Part shown: positions 24,161 through 33,863 of the stretch, piece after piece
Numbering within the stretch: position 1 is the stretch's first letter
Layout of the letters: each line of letters opens with the position of its first letter
NCBI RefSeq assembly: GCF_002286775.1
Contig: NZ_NSGJ01000004.1
Coordinates: 62,001 to 126,000 of the forward strand
Direction of reading: 5' to 3'
DNA: 64,000 nt
From: Myroides sp. N17-2
GTDB lineage: Bacteria; Bacteroidota; Bacteroidia; Flavobacteriales; Flavobacteriaceae
Notes under the pieces: model-generated
Database searches by the model: none
Seen by the model: only the letters and a program-made list of their open reading frames with translations
What the model was told of the DNA's origin: nothing
Program-made: the position numbers and the translations under genes

Positions 24161-25088
24161 AACAACTAAAGAACTCCCTAGTCACGCGTTCATCATCATT
24201 TAACTTCGCAACTAACTCATCGAGTCCACTAAACTTTAATTCATCTCTTATTCTGTCTAAGATACGAACTTTTAGCCTTTGGTCGTACAAATCTCCAGAC
24301 CAATCTAGATAATTTACCTCTATGGTATACGGGTGATCAGCAAATGTCGGGTTAATTCCCACACTCATCATCCCTTTTACTTTTTCGCCATTTAATTCAG
24401 ATTCCACGACATAAACTCCATTCTTTGGTATCAGTTTATAATCTTCATCGACAACGATATTAGCTGTTGGAAAACCAAGTGTACGACCTAATTTCTTACC
24501 GTGTACCACTACTCCTGAGAAATAATATTCATAACCCAAGAACTCATTCGCTAAAGTCATATCTCCTACTTCTTCTAAAGCAGTACGTATCTTCGTTGAG
24601 CTAATAGATACGTGATCTATCTCCTGAGCAGAGATCTCTTCTACTTCGAAGCCATACTTCTCACCGAATGCTTTTAAGTCATTGATGTCTGCTGTTCTAT
24701 TTTTACCAAAGCGGTGATCGTGACCAATGATAATCTTAGAGATATTAAATTTATCAACTAACACCTGCTTCACAAACTCCTCTGCCGTCAATTGTGAAAA
24801 TTCAAAATCAAACTTCTGAATAACCAAATTATCCAAACCTAGTCCTTTTAAAAGCTCCTTCTTCTCTTCTATTGTATTGAGTAATCTTATTGTGTTATCC
24901 TGTTTTAAAACCATACGTGGATGCGGAAAAAATGTCAATACAAGACTTTCTCCACCTGTTGCTTTTGCAGAATCTACTAGTTTCTTAAGGATCATTTGAT
25001 GACCGATGTGTACACCGTCAAATGTTCCTAAAGTTGCTATTACTCGTTTATCACTTTCAAAATTTGATATAGAAGAAAATGTTTTCAA
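24129..25088 (-). CDS. ribF: Bifunctional riboflavin kinase/FAD synthetase
   Basis: The 319-residue enzyme turns riboflavin into FMN and then FAD. The N-terminal adenylyltransferase domain has TLGTFDGVHIGHQMI (19-33), the nucleotidyltransferase HxGH-type motif, and IIGHDHRFGKNRTAD. The C-terminal kinase domain has GRTLGFPTANI (about 200-210), NGVYVVES and GMMSVGINPTF. Length and order are normal. It is upstream of and overlaps the carboxylase-like gene. No FMN riboswitch is visible in the short region upstream. Confidence 0.96.
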   Translation of the reverse strand: MKTFSSISNFESDKRVIATLGTFDGVHIGHQMILKKLVDSAKATGGESLVLTFFPHPRMVLKQDNTIRLLNTIEEKKELLKGLGLDNLVIQKFDFEFSQLTAEEFVKQVLVDKFNISKIIIGHDHRFGKNRTADINDLKAFGEKYGFEVEEISAQEIDHVSISSTKIRTALEEVGDMTLANEFLGYEYYFSGVVVHGKKLGRTLGFPTANIVVDEDYKLIPKNGVYVVESELNGEKVKGMMSVGINPTFADHPYTIEVNYLDWSGDLYDQRLKVRILDRIRDELKFSGLDELVAKLNDDERVTREFFSCYERKAVPTDR

Positions 25089-25237
25089 TTTTTAAAGTTT
25101 ATATCAGTTACATTACTAATTTTGTCACCCTTTTCTAAAGAGGTAGGATGCAAAATAAAACCGTGTAAAAATACATCATTTTTACAAAAGCCTCTTTATA
25201 AAAACAATTTAATGTAATCCCTTTAACATAATTCAAT

Positions 25238-26065
25238 ATGCCTCGTACGAGATTTTTAAAAGCCTTATTACTTCTATCTACTACCCTATTACTATCATTC
25301 ACTATCCAAGCACAAGTAAAGATTATGACTTGGAACTTGCTAAACATTGGTAAAAGCAAAACAGATGAACAAATAGAATACATCGCTAAAGTCATTAAAC
25401 AAACAGATATAGTCGCTATCCAAGAGGTTGTCACTAACCCATCAGGTGCACAGACTATTGCTAAACTACACGAGGAGCTAAACAGATCATCAGGTGCCAA
25501 ATGGGATTATTCAGTAAGTGACCCTACTGTAAGCTCTCCTTATCGCTCAGAGCGCTATGCTTATATTTGGAGAACAAGCAAGGTTAAACTTAAGGGAAAA
25601 CCATTCTTAGAACCGACCTACCAAGAAGAAATAGAAAGAGAACCTTATATGGCAACGTTTATTTATAAAGGAAAGGAGATAACGATAAGTAGCATACATA
25701 CTTTACCTACTAAACATCAACCAGAAACTGAAATCAAATATCTGAAGTTCTTTCCAGAAATATACCCAGAACACAACCTTATATTCCTAGGAGACTTTAA
25801 CCTTACAGAAAAGCATTCTGTATTTAATCCCTTAAAGAAACAAGGATATGTACCTAGTTTCGCTGATCAGAAGAGCAGCCTAAGACAGAAGTGTATAAAA
25901 GGAGATTGTCTAGCTTCAGAATATGATAATATATTCTATCACAGTGAGAAAAACGAACTAGTAAAAGCGACACCTATTATGTTCTTTGAAGATTTTGAAG
26001 ACATTACTATTGCGAGAAAAGTCTCTGATCACATCCCTTTAATGATTACGATCAATCCGCTATAA
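25238..26065 (+). CDS. Secreted endonuclease/exonuclease/phosphatase-family protein
   Basis: The 275-residue protein has a signal peptide (1-25, ending FTIQAQ) and a DNase I-like fold. Catalytic landmarks: KIMTWNLLNIGK (N32 region), AIQEVV (metal Glu, about residue 60), SSIHTLP (His, general acid), LGDFNLTE (Asp/Asn pair) and the terminal VSDHIPLMI (Asp-His). This is a complete set for a Mg-dependent phosphodiesterase, most like secreted DNases. DNA as substrate is inferred. It is transcribed alone and ends at a hairpin shared with the convergent zinc peptidase gene. Confidence 0.88.
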   Translation: MPRTRFLKALLLLSTTLLLSFTIQAQVKIMTWNLLNIGKSKTDEQIEYIAKVIKQTDIVAIQEVVTNPSGAQTIAKLHEELNRSSGAKWDYSVSDPTVSSPYRSERYAYIWRTSKVKLKGKPFLEPTYQEEIEREPYMATFIYKGKEITISSIHTLPTKHQPETEIKYLKFFPEIYPEHNLIFLGDFNLTEKHSVFNPLKKQGYVPSFADQKSSLRQKCIKGDCLASEYDNIFYHSEKNELVKATPIMFFEDFEDITIARKVSDHIPLMITINPL

Positions 26066-26069
26066 AAAC

Positions 26070-26099
26070 AAGAACGCCTTCTGTGTAGAAGGCGTTTCT
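26070..26099. terminator. Bidirectional terminator
   Basis: A 10-bp stem AACGCCTTCT (26073-26082) with 26087-26096, between convergent genes. The plus side is followed by TTTCTT, the minus side by TTGTTTTT. Confidence 0.8.
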
Positions 26100-26115
26100 T
26101 ATTTATTTATGTTTA

Positions 26116-26787
26116 TTATCTTCGATTCATATAGATCATTACATAGTATAGTAACGTAGCTAATGAACTTATAGCTGCTACTACATAGGTACGTGCAGCC
26201 CATTTAAGCGAATCTTCTGCTCCTGCATATTCCGCTTGAGTTACCATATTCTTTGCTTTTAGCCACTTTAAAGCGCGGTTACTAGCATCATACTCCACTG
26301 GTAAAGTAACAAAAGAGAATATTGTTGTCATTGCAAACAAGATAATCCCAAATAACAATAACTGTGGAAAACTATTCAACATTAATATTCCTCCTAATAG
26401 TACGAATGACATAATAGAAGAGGTAAAGCTAACTATTGGTACTAATTTAGAACGCATTGTCAGCCAGTGATAAGCTTCAGCGTGTTGTACAGCGTGTCCT
26501 ACCTCATGTGCCGCTACTGCTGCTGCTGCTGCATTACGCTCATTATATACTGCCTCACTTAAGTTCACTGTTTTATCCATCGGATTATAGTGGTCTGTTA
26601 ATCTACCTGGAGTTGAGATTACTCTTACATCACGGATACCATGATCCATTAGCATCTTCTGTGCTATCTCAGCACCACTCATACCATTCTGTAAATGAAC
26701 TTTAGAATAAGTCTCAAACTTCTTCTTTAAACGGTTACCAACTAGCCAGCTGGCACCCATTATAGCGATCATTAAAATCCAAATCAT
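26116..26787 (-). CDS. Zinc metallopeptidase of the YugP family
   Basis: The 223-residue integral membrane protein has an N-terminal membrane segment (1-17), a zinc site AAHEVGHAVQHA (H94, E95, H98) and further membrane segments at about 112-160 and 198-220. The family (Zn_peptidase_2) is membrane-bound and of unclear substrate. The catalytic motif is intact, so activity is likely. It is a single gene; the region upstream has a TATTTTG box that is one base short of the promoter consensus. Confidence 0.88.
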   Translation of the reverse strand: MIWILMIAIMGASWLVGNRLKKKFETYSKVHLQNGMSGAEIAQKMLMDHGIRDVRVISTPGRLTDHYNPMDKTVNLSEAVYNERNAAAAAVAAHEVGHAVQHAEAYHWLTMRSKLVPIVSFTSSIMSFVLLGGILMLNSFPQLLLFGIILFAMTTIFSFVTLPVEYDASNRALKWLKAKNMVTQAEYAGAEDSLKWAARTYVVAAISSLATLLYYVMIYMNRR

Positions 26788-26930
26788 ACTTATACTTTTT
26801 TATTGCTTTAATAGTTATTGTGCAAAATACAAGCCAATTTTAAAATAAGACAACTTGACAGAAATCTTTATCACAAGCTTAACATTTAGCTGACGAACCC
26901 AGTCAGTACTAACTTACGGTTAATTTTACT

Positions 26931-26961
26931 CAAAAAAAAAGCTTGTCAATTCTGACAAGCT
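26931..26961 (-). terminator. Terminator of the rimP-nusA-infB operon
   Basis: A 9-bp perfect stem AGCTTGTCA (26940-26948) with 26953-26961 is followed on the minus strand by a run of nine T including the last stem position. Confidence 0.9.
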
Positions 26962-26982
26962 CCTTCTTTAATTATATTTTGA

Positions 26983-29976
26983 TTATTTAAGTTTCTTCTT
27001 AACCTCTACTTCTTGGAAAGCTTCGATTACGTCATACTCCTTAATATCATTGTAGTTCTTGATTTGGATACCACAGTCATATCCTTTAGATACTTCTTTA
27101 GCATCGTCTTTGAAACGTCTAAGAGCAGTTAACTCACCAGTGTAAATTACAACTCCCTCACGGATCAAGCGGATTCTAGAGTTACGGAAGATCTTACCAT
27201 CTGTAACCATACATCCTGCGATAGTACCAACTTTAGAGATTTTGAACAACTCTCTAATCTCAGCAGTACCAGTAACCTCTTCTTTCAACTCTGGAGATAA
27301 CATACCTTCCATTGCATCTTTAAGATCATCGATAGCAGCATAGATAATAGAGTAGTTACGGATATCGATTTCTTCTTTATCAGCTAATTGTTTAGCAGAC
27401 GCCATTGGACGAACGTTAAATCCGATAATGATCGCATCAGAAGCAGAAGCTAACAATACGTCAGACTCTGTAATCGCACCAACTCCTTTGTGGATAATGT
27501 TGATTTGAATTTCTTCTGTTGATAATTTAGAGAATGAATCAGATAATGCCTCAACAGAACCATCCACGTCTCCTTTTAAGATAATGTTCAACTCTTTGAA
27601 ATCTCCTAAAGCGATACGACGTCCGATCTCTGCTAACGTAATGTGACGTTGAGCACGTACAGATTGTTCACGGATTAACTGAGTACGTTTAGATGCAATT
27701 TGTTTTGCCTCTTTTTCCTCTTCGAATACGTTAAATTTATCACCTGCAGTAGGTGCTCCATCTAATCCTAATACTGAGATAGGTGTTGATGGTCCAGCTA
27801 CTTTAATTGATTTACCACGTTCATCATGCATAGCACGTACTTTACCATGGTTACATCCTGCTAATAAATAATCACCTACTCTTAATGTACCAGCCTGAAC
27901 TAATACAGTAGATACATATCCTCTACCTTTATCTAAGAAAGCTTCTACTACAGTACCTACTGCTAACTTATCTGGGTTAGCTTTAAGGTCAAGCATTTCA
28001 GCTTCTAATAACACTTTTTCAAGTAATTCAGCCATACCAATACCTTGCTTAGCAGAGATATCTTGAGATTGGTAAGTACCACCCCAGTCTTCTACTAAGA
28101 AATTCATTGAAGCTAATTTCTCTTTAATCTTTTCTGGATTAGCAGTTTGCTTATCCACTTTATTGATAGCAAAGATGATTGGTACACCAGCCGCCTGAGC
28201 GTGGCTAATAGCCTCTTTCGTTTGTGGCATGATGTCATCATCAGCAGCGATTACGATAATAACGATATCTGTTACTTGCGCACCACGAGCACGCATTGCA
28301 GTAAACGCCTCGTGACCAGGTGTATCTAAGAAAGTAATCTTCTGACCATTTTCTAATGTTACTCCATAAGCACCGATGTGTTGTGTAATACCTCCTGACT
28401 CACCAGCGATAACGTTAGCTTTACGAACATAATCCAATAAAGACGTTTTACCGTGGTCAACGTGTCCCATAACAGTAACGATAGGTGCACGAGGTTTTAA
28501 ATCTTCTTCTCTATCTGGAGCCTCTTCTATAGCTTCTTCAATAGCAGCTGTAGTAAAGTCAACTTCATATCCAAATTCATCAGCTACGATAGATAATGTC
28601 TCAGCGTCTAGACGTTGATTCATTGTCACCATAATACCTAATGACATACAAGTACCGATAACTTTAGTAATAGGCACATCCATCATTGTAGCGATTTCTC
28701 CTACAGTAACGAACTCAGTTACCTTTAATACTTTGCTTCCAGCTTCTAATGCTTTTTGTTCATCATCCGTTTTCTTACGGTGAACATCACGCTTATCACG
28801 ACGGTACTTAGCAGATTTAGACTTGTTACCTTTACCTTGAAGACGTTCTAGAGTCTCCTTGATTTGGTTTTTCACTTCTTCATCTGTAGGCTCAGCCTTA
28901 ACGATAGGAGTTGTAGTGTTACGTCTTTGGTTTCTGTTACCAAATTTGTTACCACCAGCATTATTATTGTTATTAGGACGTGGTCCACCACCTTGGTTTC
29001 TATTGTTGTTGTTTCCACCGTTGTTATTAGTACCTCCAGCAGTATTGTTGTTTGTACCTCCAGCAGCGTTTCCACCTTCACCAGGTTTAGCTATACGTTT
29101 TCTCTTATTCTTGTTTGCAGCATTACCAGCACCTGGCTTAGCATTGTTACCTGCATTACCACCTTTTTTAGGATCCTCTTTTTTCTTTTTAGGCTTATCG
29201 AATTGAGATAAATCGATAGTCTGTCCAGTAAAAGTAGTACCTGAAAGTTTTTGGTAATTTGTCTTGATAGTCTCGTCTACTGCTTCCTCAGTCTTAGCTG
29301 TCTCCACTGCAGGCTTAGATTCTACTTTCTTAGAATCCTCTTTCTTAAATGAAGCATCCTTACTTCCTGTTACAGATTCTTTCTGTTTTGGTTTTTCTAC
29401 CTCTTTTTTAGCTTCCACTTGTTTACTTGAGTTCGTTACTTTAGATGCTTCTTTCTCAACCACAGGTTTAGCGACAGACTCTTTCTTATCCTCTATAACC
29501 TCTTTAGATAGCTTTTGCTTATTCTCTTTAGCAGGAGCTTGGGCATCTTTTTCAAAAGATTTATTTTCTTTATTTGAATCGTCTGAAGAAGCTTTAGTCT
29601 TTTTAGGTTCTAGGTCGATTTTACCCACAGGCTTAATAGCTGCAATTTCTTCAGCTTTAGCACGGATAACCTCTTGCTCACGCTTAATACGCGCTTCCTC
29701 TTGTTTTTTCTTCTCTTCTAATTCTTTATCACGCTCTACTTTTAAGGCCTCTTTCTCTTTCTTCTTCTCCTCACTTACTTCAATAGATGCCTCTTTCTTA
29801 CCTTTGTCAGCAGAAAATTGTTTAGTCAAAACACTGTATTCTTGATCAGAAATTTTAGCATTAGGTGTTGCGTCGATATCGAAACCTTTACCTTTTAAAA
29901 AGTCAACGGCTCTATCGAGAGAAATATTCAATTCCCTTAAAACTTTATTAATTCTTATTGCTCTTTCTTCAGACAT
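26983..29976 (-). CDS. infB: Translation initiation factor IF-2
   Basis: The 997-residue GTPase positions initiator tRNA on the ribosome. It is longer than the E. coli protein (890). The N-terminal third is Lys/Glu-rich (about 60-250) followed by an unusual Asn/Gly-rich linker (about 270-350, with runs such as [18 protein letters not shown]). The G domain starts near residue 500: GHVDHGKTS (G1), DTPGHEAFT (G3), NKVDK (G4). Domains II to IV follow to the C-terminus. It is the last gene of rimP-nusA-infB, 48 bases after nusA. The N-terminal ~50 residues fit the IF2_N module ([14 protein letters not shown]). Confidence 0.98.
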   Translation of the reverse strand: MSEERAIRINKVLRELNISLDRAVDFLKGKGFDIDATPNAKISDQEYSVLTKQFSADKGKKEASIEVSEEKKKEKEALKVERDKELEEKKKQEEARIKREQEVIRAKAEEIAAIKPVGKIDLEPKKTKASSDDSNKENKSFEKDAQAPAKENKQKLSKEVIEDKKESVAKPVVEKEASKVTNSSKQVEAKKEVEKPKQKESVTGSKDASFKKEDSKKVESKPAVETAKTEEAVDETIKTNYQKLSGTTFTGQTIDLSQFDKPKKKKEDPKKGGNAGNNAKPGAGNAANKNKRKRIAKPGEGGNAAGGTNNNTAGGTNNNGGNNNNRNQGGGPRPNNNNNAGGNKFGNRNQRRNTTTPIVKAEPTDEEVKNQIKETLERLQGKGNKSKSAKYRRDKRDVHRKKTDDEQKALEAGSKVLKVTEFVTVGEIATMMDVPITKVIGTCMSLGIMVTMNQRLDAETLSIVADEFGYEVDFTTAAIEEAIEEAPDREEDLKPRAPIVTVMGHVDHGKTSLLDYVRKANVIAGESGGITQHIGAYGVTLENGQKITFLDTPGHEAFTAMRARGAQVTDIVIIVIAADDDIMPQTKEAISHAQAAGVPIIFAINKVDKQTANPEKIKEKLASMNFLVEDWGGTYQSQDISAKQGIGMAELLEKVLLEAEMLDLKANPDKLAVGTVVEAFLDKGRGYVSTVLVQAGTLRVGDYLLAGCNHGKVRAMHDERGKSIKVAGPSTPISVLGLDGAPTAGDKFNVFEEEKEAKQIASKRTQLIREQSVRAQRHITLAEIGRRIALGDFKELNIILKGDVDGSVEALSDSFSKLSTEEIQINIIHKGVGAITESDVLLASASDAIIIGFNVRPMASAKQLADKEEIDIRNYSIIYAAIDDLKDAMEGMLSPELKEEVTGTAEIRELFKISKVGTIAGCMVTDGKIFRNSRIRLIREGVVIYTGELTALRRFKDDAKEVSKGYDCGIQIKNYNDIKEYDVIEAFQEVEVKKKLK

Positions 29977-30024
29977 ATTATCCTTTTAGTGTATTAATTG
30001 TGTTGTGTTGTTAACCTGTATTCA

Positions 30025-31263
30025 TTAGTCCTCGAATTCTTCTTTCAAAATTCTAAGTACATTCTCAATTGTTTCCTCCTCAAGATCAGTACGTTTCATT
30101 AACTCATCAACACTTAGGCTTAAAACGCTTTTAGCAGTATCTAAACCGATTCTTGCAAATTCTTCAATTACCCAACTTTCGATTTCGTCACTGAATTCTC
30201 TTAATTCAACATCGTCATCCTCTGGGTTCAATTCACGCATAACATCAATATCATAACCAGTTAACATACCAGCTAATTTAATGTTTTGTCCACCACGTCC
30301 TATCGCACGTGATACCTCTTCTAATGCTAAGTAAACATTCGCTTTCTTAGTCTCTTCATTTATAACTACCTTGTTTACGTTAGCAGGTGCTAATGCACGC
30401 TTAATAAACAATTCAGTATTATTTGTAAAGTTAATTACATCAATATTTTCGTTACCTAACTCACGTACGATACCGTGGATACGAGAACCTTTCATTCCCA
30501 CACATGCTCCTACTGGATCGATACGATCATCAAATGTATCTACTGCTACTTTCGCTTTCTCACCTGGGATACGCACTACTTTCTTAATAGTGATATGACC
30601 ATCAGCAATCTCAGGAATCTCTTGCTCAAATAATCTCTCTAAGAACTGTTGTGATGTTCTAGACATGATGATTTGTGGCTTAGCTCCTTTTAATTCTACT
30701 GCCTCGATAATACCTTTGATAGTCTCTCCTTTTTTAAAGAAATCTGATGGAATCTGTTTATCTTTTGGTAAAACGATTTCATTTCCTTCCTCATCCATCA
30801 AAATTACAACTTTTGGACGGATGTGGTGCACTTCAGCAGAATAAACTTCACCGATAATGTCTTTAAACTGTTTGTATAAAGTAGTGTTATCGTGCTCAGT
30901 TACTTTAGAATTTAAGTTTTGGCGCAATGCTAAAATAGCACGTCTCCCTAACTCTTCTAATTTAACTTCTTCTGAAACTTCCTCTCCTACCTCAAAATCT
31001 GGTTCGATTTTGCGTGCTTGAGATAATGAAATTTCATAGTTCTCATTCTCTACTTCACCATCATTTACTACGATACGGTTTCTGAATATCTGACAATCTC
31101 CTTTATCTGGGTTAACGATAATATCAAAGTTATCATCATTACCAAATCTTTTTTTCAATGCATTTCTAAATACATCTTCTAAGATTGCCATCAGCGTTAC
31201 ACGCTCAATATCCTTTTCGTCTTTAAATTCTGAGAATGAATCTACTAAATCTCTATTCTCCAT
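30025..31263 (-). CDS. nusA: Transcription termination/antitermination factor NusA
   Basis: The 412-residue RNA polymerase-binding factor has an N-terminal polymerase-binding domain (1-125), an S1 domain (about 135-200), two KH domains (about 205-345, with DPVGACVGMKGSRI and SRAIGRGGQNIKLA) and a helix-hairpin-helix-like C-terminus (DTAKSVLSLSVDELMKRT). It lacks the acidic repeats of E. coli NusA. It begins 14 bases after rimP. The leader of this operon holds a terminator-like hairpin, which could let NusA regulate its own synthesis (inference). Confidence 0.97.
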   Translation of the reverse strand: MENRDLVDSFSEFKDEKDIERVTLMAILEDVFRNALKKRFGNDDNFDIIVNPDKGDCQIFRNRIVVNDGEVENENYEISLSQARKIEPDFEVGEEVSEEVKLEELGRRAILALRQNLNSKVTEHDNTTLYKQFKDIIGEVYSAEVHHIRPKVVILMDEEGNEIVLPKDKQIPSDFFKKGETIKGIIEAVELKGAKPQIIMSRTSQQFLERLFEQEIPEIADGHITIKKVVRIPGEKAKVAVDTFDDRIDPVGACVGMKGSRIHGIVRELGNENIDVINFTNNTELFIKRALAPANVNKVVINEETKKANVYLALEEVSRAIGRGGQNIKLAGMLTGYDIDVMRELNPEDDDVELREFSDEIESWVIEEFARIGLDTAKSVLSLSVDELMKRTDLEEETIENVLRILKEEFED

Positions 31264-31277
31264 GTGCTTTTTTTATT

Positions 31278-31745
31278 TTAAAATGAAATTATAACATTCG
31301 CTTCTTTAATATTCTCGAAAGGTATAACAGCTTCTTTATCCACTGTTACTTTTCCTTTTCCTACTGGCTTAGCTTCTCTCGCTTTCCATTTTAGGACAAT
31401 CTGATTATCGATAACATTATCTAGAGTAGCCTCATATTTCTCTTGATCTAGAGTCACTACTTTCAGTTTTCTACCAATGTTTTTATGGTACTGACGTAGT
31501 AACTTAATAGGTGCCGTAGCTCCTGCTGATGCCACCTCTAGTCCGAAATCTTCTTCTTCTCTGTCTAAATTATGCTCTATAGCTCTACTAAAATTGATAC
31601 AATCTTGTAGTGTCACACCTCCATCTCCATCGATCGTAAGAAGAATCTTATTATCCGGAGACACTGTAAAATCGATAACAAATATAGATGTATACTCTTC
31701 TAAAGCCTTATCTATTAATTCTTGTACTTTACTTTTTAATGCCAT
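31278..31745 (-). CDS. rimP: Ribosome maturation factor RimP
   Basis: The 155-residue protein assists maturation of the 30S subunit. It has the family core [18 protein letters not shown] (about 43-60) and the turn [14 protein letters not shown]. The classical PGLDRPL motif is replaced by [14 protein letters not shown], the form common in Bacteroidota. It is the first gene of the rimP-nusA-infB operon. Its start lies 57 bases or so from the predicted transcription start. Confidence 0.93.
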   Translation of the reverse strand: MALKSKVQELIDKALEEYTSIFVIDFTVSPDNKILLTIDGDGGVTLQDCINFSRAIEHNLDREEEDFGLEVASAGATAPIKLLRQYHKNIGRKLKVVTLDQEKYEATLDNVIDNQIVLKWKAREAKPVGKGKVTVDKEAVIPFENIKEANVIISF

Positions 31746-31752
31746 ATGCTAT

Positions 31753-31778
31753 AAAAAGAGGGGACTAGATGTCCCCTC
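31753..31778 (-). promoter_or_regulatory. Terminator-like hairpin in the rimP leader (candidate attenuator)
   Basis: The minus strand forms an 8-bp perfect stem GAGGGGAC (31778-31771) with GTCCCCTC (31765-31758) and a 5-base loop, then TTTTT, then reaches the rimP ATG 8 bases later. No plus-strand gene lies upstream that it could terminate. It therefore sits inside the 5' leader of the operon. Confidence 0.6.
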
Positions 31779-31808
31779 ATTATTTAATTTTTTTAATAAA
31801 TAACAGTG

Positions 31809-31816
31809 CAAAGATA
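31809..31816 (-). promoter_or_regulatory. -7 promoter element for rimP-nusA-infB
   Basis: The minus strand reads TATCTTTG followed by CA, a full match to TAnnTTTG. Transcription would start about 31802. A TTTG lies 15 bases upstream, closer than usual. Confidence 0.6.
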
Positions 31817-31842
31817 TTAATTTTTTTATTACAAATAAAACT

Positions 31843-31874
31843 TTTGCCTATTGATAATTATATTCTTAACTTTA
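31843..31874 (+). promoter_or_regulatory. Promoter of the universal stress protein gene
   Basis: TTTG (31843-31846), 20 bases, then TAACTTTA, one base off the -7 consensus. The ATG is 41 bases downstream. Confidence 0.5.
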
Positions 31875-31914
31875 AATCATGTAATTAAATCGAAATAAAA
31901 CAACAAATATCACT

Positions 31915-32745
31915 ATGAAAAAAATACTAGTTCCAACAGATTTTTCTACACAAGCTTATAATGCTCTCAAAGTAGCAGCATGTATTGCTAAAAAATCAGA
32001 GAATTCGGAAATTCTATTACTACACATCCTTGACTTACCACAACAGGGTACTGACAGTATCCAAAAAGGTACTCCGGCTCCTGAAGTTATGTTCTTTAAA
32101 AATGCTGCTGAACAGAAACTACAAGAATTAGCATTATCACCTATTTTCGCTGATATCAAAGTATCTACCAGCTTGATTTTAGACAGAACTGCATATGGAG
32201 TAACCAAAACTGCAGAAACTAATGATGTAGATCTTATCGTGATGGGGTCTCACGGTGCTAGTGGTGTGAAAGAATACTTCGTAGGGTCTAACACACAGAA
32301 AGTAGTCAGAACATCTGACGCACCTGTTTTAGTGATTAAAGGTAATGGTGATGACTTTAAAGTACACGACTTAGTCTTCGCTTCTGACTTCACTGATAAT
32401 ATGAAAGAATCTTTCAAAAAGATACTTCGTCTGCACAAGATGTTTAACACGAAGCTTCACTTGTTAATGGTTAATACGCCGAATAGCTTCAAACCTACTT
32501 ATGTAGCAGAAGAAATTTTAGATGAATTCTTAAAAGACATCACAGATACAGAATATGACTTATCTATCTATAATGACCTTACAGTAGAAAAAGGAGTACT
32601 TAACTATGCGAAGAAAGTAGACTCAGATCTAATCACCATAGCTACGCACGGACGCACAGGGTTATCACACTTCTTTAATGGAAGTATCAGTGAGGATCTA
32701 GTGAACCACTCGCCTATCTCTGTACTGACTCTTAAGATAGACTAA
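31915..32745 (+). CDS. Universal stress protein, tandem UspA domains
   Basis: The 276-residue cytosolic protein has two Usp domains. Domain 1 (1-143) starts KKILVPTDFSTQAYNAL and ends with the ATP-binding loop VMGSHGASGVKEYFVGSNTQ. Domain 2 (about 150-276) carries VFASDFTDNMKESF and ITIATHGRTGLSHFFNGS. Both G-x2-G-x9-G[S/T]-type loops are present, so ATP binding is likely. Such proteins accumulate under starvation or oxidative stress; the partner here is unknown. It is divergent from rimP and followed by a strong terminator. Confidence 0.93.
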   Translation: MKKILVPTDFSTQAYNALKVAACIAKKSENSEILLLHILDLPQQGTDSIQKGTPAPEVMFFKNAAEQKLQELALSPIFADIKVSTSLILDRTAYGVTKTAETNDVDLIVMGSHGASGVKEYFVGSNTQKVVRTSDAPVLVIKGNGDDFKVHDLVFASDFTDNMKESFKKILRLHKMFNTKLHLLMVNTPNSFKPTYVAEEILDEFLKDITDTEYDLSIYNDLTVEKGVLNYAKKVDSDLITIATHGRTGLSHFFNGSISEDLVNHSPISVLTLKID

Positions 32746-32770
32746 TATCTAGAATCACAATATAGAATAC

Positions 32771-32803
32771 AGCTGACTACTAACAAGTAGTCAGCTTTTT
32801 TTA
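32771..32803 (+). terminator. Terminator after the universal stress protein gene
   Basis: A 10-bp perfect stem AGCTGACTAC (32771-32780) with 32787-32796 is followed by a T-run. Confidence 0.9.
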
Positions 32804-32885
32804 TAGCATAAAACCTACCAGACACAGCTATTCTCATTAACTTTTCGTACAAAAAAATTACCTTACTTCCTTAAAACACTCCTCA

Positions 32886-33863
32886 TCACTCATCCTGTTC
32901 TTCAATTCGCTTTAATGCTTCTAAGACAGACCATGGTTCATAATCCTCTATCTTCTTAAATACTTCTTGATTTTTAAGATTTGAGGAACCCATATTTTCT
33001 CCTATTTGGGCTTCTGCCTTTGCACTATCTATATTACTTAAAGCCCCAGTTTCTATTCTATCCGACTTCATATTCTCCTCCTTTACTCCTTCATAAGAAC
33101 TTAGTATCCCATTTCCATTATTCCCTTCACCATTTTCAGCATCTAATTCTCCACTTACCATGTTCTCCACCACACTTTTTCCCTCCGATTCTGCATTCTC
33201 CACTTCCACACTTTCATTCAGTTCTGTGACTCCGTGGTAAGCACTCGTACTAACCAACTTGCCATCCGCAGATTTCCACACACTCCAGAAATGTACATTA
33301 CCCTCCACCCATTCCTTAGGCAAATCAAAGTGTACATATTTATCCTCGCGCCTAGCGATAGATTCTATCTCTTTAAATTCAAGTAACTTCTCACTGTAAG
33401 CGATTATAGTCAGACGATCTGAATCCTTTGTCAATACATTGGTGATTGAATTATCCCACTGCACCTTAATCTTTTCTGTCTTAAGTTTACTTATTTTCTT
33501 AATCACAGCAGGAGGCAGAGTCCCAATAGACAACAATACACTAGCAATATCAAGACACAGTTCCCCCTCTATCTTCAAGACCCCATCTTTCATCAGCATC
33601 GAAATCAATTGTTCCTTACCAGTAGCCATCTTATCATTAAGCATCGTCAGTGGATAATTCGCATTGACAAAGTCCTTGACTTTATTAGCAAAAGTCGACA
33701 CCAAACTCAACTTACTGCGTTGCGCTATTTGCTTTTCAGAAGCACTCTTATTTGACTTACGCGGTGTAGAACGCAAGAAATACCTTCCTCTCCACATAAA
33801 CCCAACTACAGGTCCTATCTTACCGTGTACACCCCCTAATATTCCATCTTTAATTTCTGCCAT
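32886..33863 (-). CDS. DUF6266-family protein
   Basis: The 325-residue protein begins MAEIKDGILGGVHGKIGPVV then GFMWRGRYFLRSTPRK, the N-terminal signature I associate with DUF6266, a Bacteroidota family of unknown function often present in several copies per genome. Residues 1-215 form the family domain. The C-terminal ~110 residues are a low-complexity, Glu/Asn/Ser/Gly-rich tail that ends LEALKRIEEQDE. There is no signal peptide. It is a single gene flanked by long non-coding DNA. The role is unknown. Confidence 0.7.
   Translation of the reverse strand: MAEIKDGILGGVHGKIGPVVGFMWRGRYFLRSTPRKSNKSASEKQIAQRSKLSLVSTFANKVKDFVNANYPLTMLNDKMATGKEQLISMLMKDGVLKIEGELCLDIASVLLSIGTLPPAVIKKISKLKTEKIKVQWDNSITNVLTKDSDRLTIIAYSEKLLEFKEIESIARREDKYVHFDLPKEWVEGNVHFWSVWKSADGKLVSTSAYHGVTELNESVEVENAESEGKSVVENMVSGELDAENGEGNNGNGILSSYEGVKEENMKSDRIETGALSNIDSAKAEAQIGENMGSSNLKNQEVFKKIEDYEPWSVLEALKRIEEQDE

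Noticed and set aside
28859-29845. Long plus-strand reading frames opposite infB
   Set aside because: They run through the antisense of the low-complexity Lys/Glu/Asn/Gly-rich part of IF-2. Their proteins are repetitive Leu/Pro/Ser/Thr-rich strings, as expected from such antisense, and infB is certain.
31753-31778. The rimP leader hairpin as an ordinary gene-end terminator
   Set aside because: The gene on the other side (universal stress protein) is transcribed away from it, and no gene ends here, so it must belong to the rimP leader.
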